Shown here in pieces: positions 8,745-17,778 of a DNA stretch of 64,000 bases. The stretch spans positions 4,099,001 to 4,163,000 of the forward strand of contig NZ_CP050177.1 of the NCBI RefSeq assembly GCF_011694815.1, written 5' to 3'. Position 1 is the stretch's first letter, and each line of letters starts with the position of its first letter. The position numbers and the translations under genes were made by a program. The notes beneath the pieces were generated by a model. It saw only the letters and a program-made list of their open reading frames with translations, was not told the DNA's origin and did no database searches. Source of the stretch: Streptomyces liangshanensis. GTDB taxonomy: Bacteria > Actinomycetota > Actinomycetes > Streptomycetales > Streptomycetaceae.

Positions 8745-8898
8745 CCCCACTGCCTCCCCAGCCGTCCACGACCCGCCCCCTGAGCGGTCGCGAGAGTCTA
8801 ACCGTACGAACGCCGATGTTCGGAGGCCCGTTCGACTCTTACCCCCCACCGCCCCGCGGCGGTGACGGCGCCGGGTCCGGGGCGGCCGGGGAAACGCA

Positions 8899-8937
8899 GA
8901 ACTGCCCCCGACCCGGGTCCCGGGTCGGGGGCAGTTC
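8899..8937 (-). terminator. Strong terminator downstream of tRNA-Ser
   Basis: A perfect 16-base stem: GAACTGCCCCCGACCC at 8899-8914 pairs with its complement at 8922-8937 around a GGGTCCC loop. It begins 8 bases after the 3' end of the minus-strand tRNA and is the likely terminator of that transcript. Confidence 0.85.
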
Positions 8938-8944
8938 GCAAGAG

Positions 8945-9029
8945 CGGTAGCGGAGGGATTTGAACCCTCGGTGAGTTTCCCCACACTCGCTTTCGAGGCG
9001 AGCTCCTTCGGCCGCTCGGACACGCTACC
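8945..9029 (-). tRNA. tRNA-Ser (anticodon CGA)
   Basis: Read on the minus strand, the acceptor arm GGTAGCG (9023-9029) pairs with CGCTACC, with G as discriminator at 8945. The anticodon arm is CTCGC-CTCGAAA-GCGAG, giving anticodon CGA for codon UCG. A long class II variable arm (GTGTGGGGAAACTCAC) and a T-arm with GGTTCAAATCC follow. CCA is not encoded. The length of 85 bases and the large variable arm fit serine tRNAs. Confidence 0.96.
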
Positions 9030-9087
9030 GGGAGAAAGCTTAGCCCACGGAGGGCCGTGCTCCGAAATCGGTATCCGTGAGGGGGCG

Positions 9088-9597
9088 TCAGCGGTCCCTG
9101 AAGAAGGCGGTGAGCTGGGCGGAGCAGGCGTCGGCGAGCACGCCGTGGATGACTTCGGGGCGGTGGTTGAGGCGCCGGTCCCGTACGACGTCCCAGAGCG
9201 AACCCGCCGCCCCGGCCTTCTCGTCGAGCGCGCCGAACACCACGCGGTCCACGCGGGACTGGACGACGGCGCCCGCGCACATGGTGCACGGTTCCAGGGT
9301 CACGACCAGCGTGCAGCCCGTCAGGCGCCACGCGCCGAGTGCCCCGGCCGCCCTGCGGATCGCCACGATCTCCGCATGGGCCGTCGGGTCACCCGTCGCC
9401 TCGCGTTCGTTGTGGCCGACCGCCAGCACCGCCCCGGTCGGTGACAGCACGACGGCACCGACCGGCACGTCGCCGTGCGCGGCCGCCGACGCCGCCTCGT
9501 CCAGGGCGCGCCGCATGGCCGTACGCCACGGGTCGCGCACCGGATCCGGTCCGGAGTCCGGTACGGGGTCGGGCGGCACAGGGTCGTGCCGGGGCAC
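9088..9597 (-). CDS. tadA: tRNA adenosine(34) deaminase TadA
   Basis: A 169-residue zinc deaminase that converts A34 of tRNA-Arg(ACG) to inosine. The zinc and catalytic motifs are clear: HAEIVAIRRAA (His ligand plus catalytic Glu) and PCTMCAGAVVQSRV (two Cys ligands). An N-terminal extension of about 22 residues is Pro/Asp-rich. The start is GTG at 9595-9597, overlapping by one base the TAG stop of the upstream gene, so translation is probably coupled. It stands 58 bases from tRNA-Ser. Confidence 0.95.
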   Translation of the reverse strand: MPRHDPVPPDPVPDSGPDPVRDPWRTAMRRALDEAASAAAHGDVPVGAVVLSPTGAVLAVGHNEREATGDPTAHAEIVAIRRAAGALGAWRLTGCTLVVTLEPCTMCAGAVVQSRVDRVVFGALDEKAGAAGSLWDVVRDRRLNHRPEVIHGVLADACSAQLTAFFRDR

Positions 9598-10133
9598 TAG
9601 CGGACGGTCTCCAGGACCTCGGCGGCTCCCAGAGCCTCCGCGATCTCGGCCATGGCGTCGGTCTCCAGGGCCAGCAGATCCCCTTCGGACAGACCGAGAT
9701 CAACGAGGATCTCCTGGTCGCCGGCGGGTCCCGCGGGCACGATCTCCCCGCTCGCCACCGGGCTCTCTTCGTCCTCCTCGTCGTTCTCGTCCGGTTCGCC
9801 GTCCTCCGTACCGTCGAGGTCCAGCGTGTCCAGGTCGTCGGCGGGGTCGTCGTCGTCCCCGCCGATCAGCTCATCGATGAGAATCTCCCCGTACGAGGAG
9901 CGTGCGGCCGCGGCCGCGTCCGAGACGTAGATACGAGGGTCTTCCTCGCCCTCCACCCGGACGATGCCGAACCAGGCGTCTTCCTGCTCGATGAAGACGA
10001 GGACCGTGTCCTCGTCCACCGAGACTTCGCGGGCCAGGTCGGTCAGATCCGACAGGGTCTCCACGTCGTCGAGCTCTGTGTCGCTCGCTTGCCACCCGTC
10101 TTCGGTGCGCGCGAGCAGTGCGGCGAAGTACAC
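9597..10133 (-). CDS. tRNA adenosine deaminase-associated protein
   Basis: A 178-residue acidic protein, beginning MYFAALLARTEDGW when started at GTG 10131-10133. That start has GGGAGAG about 6 bases upstream and matches the family as I know it; an in-frame ATG at 10256 would add 41 residues without a site. It holds a globular N-terminal half (DDVETLSDLTDLAREVSVDE), an Asp/Glu-rich middle (GGDDDDPADDLDTLDLDG) and a helical end. It is always found before tadA in actinomycetes; its biochemical role is unknown, presumably tied to TadA through the one-base overlap. Confidence 0.88.
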   Translation of the reverse strand: MYFAALLARTEDGWQASDTELDDVETLSDLTDLAREVSVDEDTVLVFIEQEDAWFGIVRVEGEEDPRIYVSDAAAAARSSYGEILIDELIGGDDDDPADDLDTLDLDGTEDGEPDENDEEDEESPVASGEIVPAGPAGDQEILVDLGLSEGDLLALETDAMAEIAEALGAAEVLETVR

Positions 10134-10397
10134 CGTGACTCTCCCACTGGTCAGAGGTGACGATCCGGCGGTGCGCTGCTCTGCCCCGCCCACTCGGAAT
10201 CGTGGCAGAAACGAACGCGTCGCGAGAGGTCTTCCACCGTTGCGTCGTAAGGCCATTTTATTAGCCTCGCCTCCGGCCCGGGGCGCGGGATACCCCTCGG
10301 GCGGGGTGGAAGTGTCCCAGGAGGGCGCGGGAGCGCCCGAGATGTGCGCCCGCAGGGCGTCCGGCGGCCGGGCGTGGCTCGGCGCGGCTACCGGCGG

Positions 10398-10637
10398 CTA
10401 CCAGCGGAACGTGCGCATCCGCATCTGCTGGCGCATGCGCGCCGCGCGGGCCCGGCGCGGCTTCACGCGCTCGCGCAGGGCCTTCGCCTCGTTGAGCTCC
10501 CGCAGGAACTGCGCGCGGCGGCGGCTGCGGGCGGCGTCGGAAGGAACGCCGGGGTCGGGAGCCGGGTCGCCGTCGGGCTGTATGCCCAGGTCCGCGGCCT
10601 GCTCGTGGTCCGCTTGTCGCTGGTCCCTGTTCGGCAC
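10398..10637 (-). CDS. Hypothetical basic protein (79 aa)
   Basis: A 79-residue protein with a polar N-terminus (ADHEQAADLGIQPDGDPAPD) and a strongly basic, helical C-terminal half (RSRRRAQFLRELNEAKALRE, then RMRQQMRMRTFRW). No known domain is recognised. The GTG start at 10635-10637 is preceded by GTGAGGCG. Its position before the tadA pair and next to upp is compatible with a small conserved Streptomyces protein. It could bind nucleic acid given the charge, but that is a guess. Confidence 0.6.
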   Translation of the reverse strand: MPNRDQRQADHEQAADLGIQPDGDPAPDPGVPSDAARSRRRAQFLRELNEAKALRERVKPRRARAARMRQQMRMRTFRW

Positions 10638-10835
10638 GGTCGCCTCACCATCCCACCGATGGATGTGTCTGCCGACACTTCATGACCTCCATCCACCTTC
10701 CCTCCACACCCCGGGTTGATGCCACCTCCCCGGCGGCGGAGGACCGGCGGCCGGGGAGGGGCGCCGGGGACGGGGGTCGGGGACGGGCGCCGGTGGCAGG
10801 CCGTAGTGCCTTGGCCTCCGGTTACTGTGGTCGCC

Positions 10836-11471
10836 ATGCGGATTCATGTTGTCGACCACCCCTTGGTGGCGCACAAACTCACCACGTTGCGCGACCTGCG
10901 CACCGACTCCCCGACCTTTCGGCGTCTCGCCGACGAGCTGGTCACCCTGCTCGCGTACGAGGCCACCCGGGATGTGCGCACCGAACAGGTCGACATCGAG
11001 ACCCCGGTGACCGCCACGACGGGCGTGCGGCTGTCCCACCCCCGCCCGCTGGTCGTCCCGATCCTGCGGGCCGGTCTGGGCATGCTCGACGGCATGGTGC
11101 GGCTGCTGCCCACCGCCGAGGTGGGCTTCCTCGGGATGATCCGCAACGAGGAGACGCTCCAGGCGTCGACGTACGCGAGCCGGATGCCCGAGGACCTCTC
11201 GGGCCGCCAGGTGTACGTACTGGACCCGATGCTGGCCACCGGCGGCACGCTCGTCGCGGCGATCCGTGAGCTGATCAAGCGGGGCGCGGACGACGTGACG
11301 GCCGTCGTGCTCCTCGCGGCGCCCGAGGGCGTCGAGGTCATGGAACGCGAGCTGGCGGGCGCGCCGGTCACCGTCGTCACCGCGGCCGTCGACGAGCGCC
11401 TCAACGAGAGCGGCTACATCGTCCCCGGCCTCGGCGACGCGGGCGACCGGATGTACGGGCTGGCCGGCTAG
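10836..11471 (+). CDS. upp: Uracil phosphoribosyltransferase
   Basis: A 211-residue enzyme that makes UMP from uracil and PRPP (pyrimidine salvage, cytoplasm). Diagnostic features: [20 protein letters not shown], the uracil/flap region [17 protein letters not shown], the PRPP loop [14 protein letters not shown], and the C-terminal [15 protein letters not shown]. Length is normal. No Shine-Dalgarno precedes the ATG; a TTACTGT stretch ends about 8 bases before it, so the message may be leaderless. A strong two-way terminator follows. Confidence 0.97.
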   Translation: MRIHVVDHPLVAHKLTTLRDLRTDSPTFRRLADELVTLLAYEATRDVRTEQVDIETPVTATTGVRLSHPRPLVVPILRAGLGMLDGMVRLLPTAEVGFLGMIRNEETLQASTYASRMPEDLSGRQVYVLDPMLATGGTLVAAIRELIKRGADDVTAVVLLAAPEGVEVMERELAGAPVTVVTAAVDERLNESGYIVPGLGDAGDRMYGLAG

Positions 11472-11488
11472 GGCCGACAGCGGGCGTT

Positions 11489-11528
11489 CCGGTGGCCGGG
11501 CGGGCCCGAGGGCCTGCCCGGCCACCGG
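11489..11528. terminator. Bidirectional terminator between upp and the LytR_C gene
   Basis: CCGGTGGCCGGGC (11489-11501) pairs perfectly with GCCCGGCCACCGG (11516-11528), a 13-base stem with a 14-base loop, between convergent genes. Confidence 0.8.
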
Positions 11529-11571
11529 GGCGGAGAACCGGTGGAGCGTTGGTACGGCGGTACGGCGGGGG

Positions 11572-12210
11572 TCAGCCCTTGCGCGGTGCGCCCAGCTCGC
11601 CGCAGCCGGGCTTGGGCACGGGCTTGGCCAGGGTGGCCAGCGCCAGGTCCGCCTCGCGCTGGACGTTCAGGGTCTTGAAGGCCGTACCGAGGATCAGATC
11701 GACGTCCCCGGTCCTGCGGGTGTCGGTCTTCGGCGTGGCCCCCCTCAGCTGGGTGCCGAGGACGGTGAGGGGCCCGTCCATGGCGGTGGGGGCGCCCAGC
11801 AGTATCCCGGCGCCCCGGACCTTCTTGTCGTAGGAAGCGGGCGCGTTGCCCACCTTGCCGATGACGAAGCCCCGTTTCTTGAGCTCGTCGGCGGTGGTCT
11901 TGGCGAGACCGCCCCGCGGGGTCGCGTTGTAGACGTTGACCTTGATCTGGCCGGGCTTGGGCAGCACCTTGGCGGGTGCCGCGGAGGGCTTGCAGGCGGG
12001 CGTCTTCGCGGCGGCGGTGGTCTTCTTGCCGTCGCCCGTGAAGACGTCGATGAGCTGCAAGGTCCCCCAGCCGGCCAGGCCGAGGGCAACAACGGATGCG
12101 ACGGCCGCGAGCACGATCCTGTGGCGGCGCCGAGGGCGGTGCATGCGCGGGTACTTGTTACCCGTGATGCGGTACTTTCCGCCCATGCCGGGGGGAGTGA
12201 GCATGCTCAT
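11572..12210 (-). CDS. Membrane-anchored LytR C-terminal (LytR_C) domain protein
   Basis: A 212-residue protein with a basic cytoplasmic head (MHRPRRRHR), one membrane helix (IVLAAVASVVALGLAGWGTL) and an outside LytR_C domain (QIKVNVYNATPRGGLAKTTA, VDLILGTAFKTL). LytR_C domains occur in cell-envelope proteins but lack the LCP phosphotransferase core, so this is not itself a wall-polymer ligase. Start is uncertain: ATG at 12208-12210 is used here, with MGGKYRITG eight codons later as an alternative. No ribosome site is obvious. An 8-base inverted repeat lies 11 bases upstream. Confidence 0.85.
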   Translation of the reverse strand: MSMLTPPGMGGKYRITGNKYPRMHRPRRRHRIVLAAVASVVALGLAGWGTLQLIDVFTGDGKKTTAAAKTPACKPSAAPAKVLPKPGQIKVNVYNATPRGGLAKTTADELKKRGFVIGKVGNAPASYDKKVRGAGILLGAPTAMDGPLTVLGTQLRGATPKTDTRRTGDVDLILGTAFKTLNVQREADLALATLAKPVPKPGCGELGAPRKG

Positions 12211-12220
12211 GGGCGCAGCG

Positions 12221-12248
12221 TAGTAGGAGCCGGTGGTGATTCCTACTA
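12221..12248. promoter_or_regulatory. Inverted repeat upstream of the LytR_C gene (possible operator)
   Basis: TAGTAGGA (12221-12228) and TCCTACTA (12241-12248) are perfect inverted repeats separated by 12 bases. They are AT-rich for this region and start 11 bases upstream of the proposed LytR_C start, in the right place for a repressor site or promoter element. Confidence 0.4.
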
Positions 12249-12323
12249 AATGATCAACGGGTTGGGCGGTCAGGGTGAGGAATGGCCCCGAAAGGCTCAG
12301 TCCGTCACTCTCCTGCGCTCGCC

Positions 12324-12626
12324 TCAGCCCAGATCGAGCTCCAGGACGCGGGCGTGCAGCACCTGTCGTTGCTGGAGCGCGGCGCGGACGGCGCGGTGCA
12401 GTCCGTCCTCCAGGTAGAGATCGCCCTGCCACTTCACGACATGCGCGAACAGGTCCCCGTAGAAGGTGGAGTCCTCGGCGAGCAACGTCTCCAGGTCCAG
12501 CTGACCCTTCGTGGTCACGAGCTGATCGAGGCGGACCGGGCGCGGCGCGACATCCGCCCACTGCCGGGTGCTTTCCCGGCCGTGGTCGGGATACGGCCGC
12601 CCGTTACCGATGCGCTTGAAGATCAC
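12324..12626 (-). CDS. Conserved ~100-aa actinobacterial protein (often labelled VapB-like)
   Basis: A 100-residue protein starting MIFKRIGNGRPYPDHGRES. I recall close homologues throughout Streptomyces annotated as a VapB-family antitoxin, but no toxin gene is adjacent and no ribbon-helix-helix or AbrB pattern is obvious. The segment YLEDGLHRAVRAALQQRQ resembles the DGxHR-xxAA signature of ParB/sulfiredoxin-type nuclease or NTPase domains, with LDQLVTTKGQLDLETLLAED before it. Function is therefore open. Its promoter would lie in the 282-base upstream gap that carries an array of 11-base repeats. Confidence 0.75.
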   Translation of the reverse strand: MIFKRIGNGRPYPDHGRESTRQWADVAPRPVRLDQLVTTKGQLDLETLLAEDSTFYGDLFAHVVKWQGDLYLEDGLHRAVRAALQQRQVLHARVLELDLG

Positions 12627-12774
12627 ACGGAAAGCCTACCGGTCAAGAGGCTCCGGGCGCAGCCATGGCGGCCGAGTTCAAAAGTGGCATTAGATGGCAA
12701 AGCGGGAGCGAAGCGTGAGCGGAGGCGTCGCCTCCGGTGGTCCCGGTGCCGGGATCGCCCCGCCGGGAGGTCGT

Positions 12775-12870
12775 GGACGGGCGGCGGACGGAGCGCGAAC
12801 GGGCCGCGGACGGACCACGAACGGCCCCCATACGAACCGGCGGACGGGCTGGCGGACGGGCCGTGGACGG
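12775..12870. repeat. Phased GRACGG repeat array, 11-base period
   Basis: GGACGG or GAACGG starts at 12775, 12786, 12797, 12808 and 12819 (exactly 11 bases apart), then GAACCGG at 12834 and GGACGG at 12842, 12854 and 12865. The period does not keep a reading frame, so this is not a coding repeat. The array fills the gap between the M28 peptidase stop and the ~100-aa gene. On the minus strand the units read GTCCGC/GTTCGC, one per helical turn. Confidence 0.6.
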
Positions 12871-12895
12871 GGGAGTTCACCGCCGTCCACGGCCC
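12858..12895 (-). terminator. Terminator of the M28 peptidase gene
   Basis: GGGCCGTGGACGG (12858-12870) pairs perfectly with CCGTCCACGGCCC (12883-12895), a 13-base stem ending 14 bases past the peptidase stop codon. It uses the last repeat unit of the GRACGG array as one arm. Confidence 0.65.
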
Positions 12896-12908
12896 GCCGC
12901 CGTCGCCG

Positions 12909-14474
12909 TTACGAGGTGGCGGTGTGCCCGTCGGCGGTGCGGGCGGTGTCGGTGCCGGCGAGGCGCGCGGCCCCGGCGGCGGCCGGCCGCTGCGGGATCG
13001 AGCGCAGGTCGTGGGCGTACGTGCCCACGGCGTCGGCGATGATGTCGACGTTGACGTCGAGGGCCTTCTTGTTGATGTTGGAGAGGTCGTCGCAGGCGGA
13101 GTGGTAGCAGGCGTCGTACGCGACGCCGGCCTGGCCGCCGTACTTCTGGGCCTGGGCCGCGGTCTTGATGCCCTCGGCGCCGGTGAAGGTGCCGCCGGAC
13201 GGGATGCCCGCGTCGATGAAGGGCCCGTAGTCGGAGCGGCCGTCGAAGTCGGTGCCCTCGTGCGGGAGGCCCCGGCGGTCGAGGAAGCCGGTGATGCCCT
13301 TCTCCAGCTGCGCGGAGCCGTCGGGGCCCGGGCCCGCGCCGGTGGCGTCCGAGTCGTCCCCGTCGTAGACGAACTGGGCGAAGTTCTTCGAGCCGATCAT
13401 GTCGAAGTTCAGGTAGAGGGCGACGTCGGCCTTCTGCTCGGGGGTGAGCGCGGCGACGTACGCCTCGGCGCCGAGCAGGCCCAGCTCCTCCGCGGACCAC
13501 CAGGCGAAGCGGACCTTGTTGGCGGGCTTGTCGTGCGTCTTGGCGAGGTCGAGGGCGACGTCGAGCAGGCCGGCAGAGCCGGAACCGTTGTCGTTGATGC
13601 CCGGGCCCGCGTTGACCGAGTCGAGGTGGGCACCGAGCATGACCGTACGGTCGGCCTTGCCCGCCTTGGTCTCCGCGATCACGTTGCGGGTGTTCCGCTG
13701 CTCCTGGAGCTGGCGTATCTCGGCCGTGACCGTCACGGGACCCTGGGCCACCTCGGCGGCGAGGGCCTGGCCGTCGGCCTGGGTGATGCCCCCGGTGGGG
13801 ATCACGCCCGCGTTCGGGTCGCCGAGCGTGCCGCTGATGACGCCCGTCGTGTTGTTGTAGATGATCGCCGCGACCGCGCCCGCGGCGGCCGCCTCCTGCT
13901 GCTTGACGGCGAAGGTGCAGCCGCCGCGCTGGATCAGCGCGATCTTGCCGGTGAAGGCTCCCGCCGCGTAGTCCCCCGCCTCGCAGCCCGTGGTCGCGTC
14001 GACCGGGACGGCGGCCAGCGCGGCCGTGACGCCGCCGACCGGGGTGGACTTCGTGTACGAGAGGGCGGAGATGTCGACGTCGCGCGGGGTGGGCGAGGTG
14101 ACCCGCAGCGTCTCGGCGAGCGTCTCGATGTAGGCGATCTGGAAGGTCTGGTACGAGACCTTGTAGCCGGCCTTCTTCAGCTCGTTGTACACATACGCGG
14201 CCGACGCGTCGTGGCCCGGCGTGCCGGCGGCTCTGTTGCCGTCGTTGGCGTCCGCGAGGGACTGGAACTTCTTGAGGTGCCGGAGCACGTCCTGCGCGGA
14301 GGCTTCCCTGACGAGCTTCCGGGACAGCTTCGCCGCGTCCTGGGCCGTGTGGGAGCCGTGCCGGTGCGACGGCGCCTTGCCGGCCGGGGCGGCCGCCATC
14401 AGCAGCGGCGCGGCGAGGGCCGTGGCCGTCGCGATGGCCAGAACTCGGCGGGAGACACGGGGAGTTGCGTTCAC
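12909..14474 (-). CDS. Secreted M28 family aminopeptidase with PA domain
   Basis: A 521-residue secreted metallo-aminopeptidase. The GTG at 14472-14474 was chosen because GGAAGG lies 8 bases upstream. A Sec signal peptide follows (RVSRRVLAIATATALAAPLL, then MAAAPAG). A protease-associated domain occupies about residues 130-260 (GKIALIQRGGCTFAVKQQEA). The M28 zinc core is clear: MLGAHLDSV (His), NDNGSG (bridging Asp), WWSAEELGLLGA (Glu-Glu), LNFDMIGS (Asp) and DACYHSACDD (final His). It resembles Streptomyces griseus-type aminopeptidases, releasing N-terminal hydrophobic residues outside the cell. Confidence 0.94.
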   Translation of the reverse strand: MNATPRVSRRVLAIATATALAAPLLMAAAPAGKAPSHRHGSHTAQDAAKLSRKLVREASAQDVLRHLKKFQSLADANDGNRAAGTPGHDASAAYVYNELKKAGYKVSYQTFQIAYIETLAETLRVTSPTPRDVDISALSYTKSTPVGGVTAALAAVPVDATTGCEAGDYAAGAFTGKIALIQRGGCTFAVKQQEAAAAGAVAAIIYNNTTGVISGTLGDPNAGVIPTGGITQADGQALAAEVAQGPVTVTAEIRQLQEQRNTRNVIAETKAGKADRTVMLGAHLDSVNAGPGINDNGSGSAGLLDVALDLAKTHDKPANKVRFAWWSAEELGLLGAEAYVAALTPEQKADVALYLNFDMIGSKNFAQFVYDGDDSDATGAGPGPDGSAQLEKGITGFLDRRGLPHEGTDFDGRSDYGPFIDAGIPSGGTFTGAEGIKTAAQAQKYGGQAGVAYDACYHSACDDLSNINKKALDVNVDIIADAVGTYAHDLRSIPQRPAAAGAARLAGTDTARTADGHTATS

Positions 14475-14573
14475 AAGGGATCCTTCCGGTGCGAACAAAT
14501 GTCAGGGAAACCTAGCGACCGGCGGGGCTTCTGGGAACCGCGCCTGTGCCGTTCGGTCCTTTTCCTCCGCCTT

Positions 14574-15167
14574 CTACCTTTTTTCCTCCGCCTTCTGCTT
14601 CGCGGCCCGCTTCGCCTCCTGTTTGAAGGCCCTGACCTTGGCCAGGCTCTCGGGCCCCGTGATGTCGGCGGCGGAGCGGAACGAGCCCTCGTCCCCGTAG
14701 GCCCCCGCGGCCTCGCGCCAGCCCTGCGGGCGGACGCCGAACTGTTTGCCCAGCAGGGCCAGGAAGATCTGGGACTTCTGCCGGCCGAAGCCCGGCAGCG
14801 CGTTCAGCCGCGTCAGCACCTCGGCGCCCGTGTCGACATCGCGCCACAGGGCGCCCGGATCCCCGTCGTAGTGCTCCACCAGGAACTGGCAGAGCTGCCG
14901 CACCCGCGTGGCCATGGATCCGGGATACCGGTGCACGGCGGGCTTCTCGGAGAGGAGGGCGGCGAAGGCCTCGGGGTCGTACGCGGCGATCTCGCGGGCG
15001 TCGAGGTCGTCGCGTCCCATGCGGACGGCGATCGTGTACGGGCCCGAGAAGGCCCATTCCATCGGGATCTGCTGGTCGAGCAGCATGCCGACCAGGGCGG
15101 CCAGGGGGCTGCGGCCGAGCAGGTCGTCGGCTTCCGGCTGCTGTGCCAGTTGGATCTTGGTGCTCAT
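14574..15167 (-). CDS. HhH-GPD family base-excision DNA repair protein
   Basis: A 197-residue protein related to the endonuclease III/AlkA fold. Residues LAALVGMLLDQQIPMEWAFS match the helical start of the fold; LTRLNALPGFGRQKSQIF is the helix-hairpin-helix plus GPD-like loop that binds DNA backbone. The Lys of the hairpin (GRQKSQ) is present; the catalytic Asp of the usual GPD motif is not obvious. The tail is Lys/Ala/Glu-rich. Length is standard for this actinobacterial family. It is divergent from the geosmin synthase gene. Confidence 0.9.
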   Translation of the reverse strand: MSTKIQLAQQPEADDLLGRSPLAALVGMLLDQQIPMEWAFSGPYTIAVRMGRDDLDAREIAAYDPEAFAALLSEKPAVHRYPGSMATRVRQLCQFLVEHYDGDPGALWRDVDTGAEVLTRLNALPGFGRQKSQIFLALLGKQFGVRPQGWREAAGAYGDEGSFRSAADITGPESLAKVRAFKQEAKRAAKQKAEEKR

Positions 15168-15289
15168 TTCCTCATGATCGCGCGGTATCCCGCGGCCCGC
15201 ACGCAGGCTGTCCACAGACCGCCCGATCAGTACGTTCATATGACTACTTTGTGGTGCGGATGGGGGTACCGGGCGAGGGGTAGGGCTGA

Positions 15290-17665
<2,376 letters not shown>

Positions 17666-17728
17666 CGGGGCCGCTAAGGTTCCACTCCTTCACACCGTGA
17701 ATGTGCGGTGCGTCACACAACATGACGT

Positions 17729-17761
17729 GGCGGGCCACCCCTGGGGAGGTGGTGGCCCGCC
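17729..17761 (+). terminator. Hairpin between geosmin synthase and the TerD gene
   Basis: GGCGGGCCACC (17729-17739) pairs with GGTGGCCCGCC (17751-17761), an 11-base stem with an 11-base loop. It lies 64 bases past the geosmin synthase stop and 17 bases before the TerD start, so it could terminate the first or act in the 5' leader of the second. Confidence 0.5.
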
Positions 17762-17778
17762 ACCTGGGGGTGGGTGGA

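Noticed and set aside
8745..9023. Extension of the small 54-aa protein upstream through the tRNA
   Set aside because: It would translate tRNA-Ser; a good ATG with GGGGAGG exists at 8742-8744.
12775..12870. GRACGG array as a CRISPR
   Set aside because: Units are 6 bases with 11-base period, no spacers of usual size and no cas genes.
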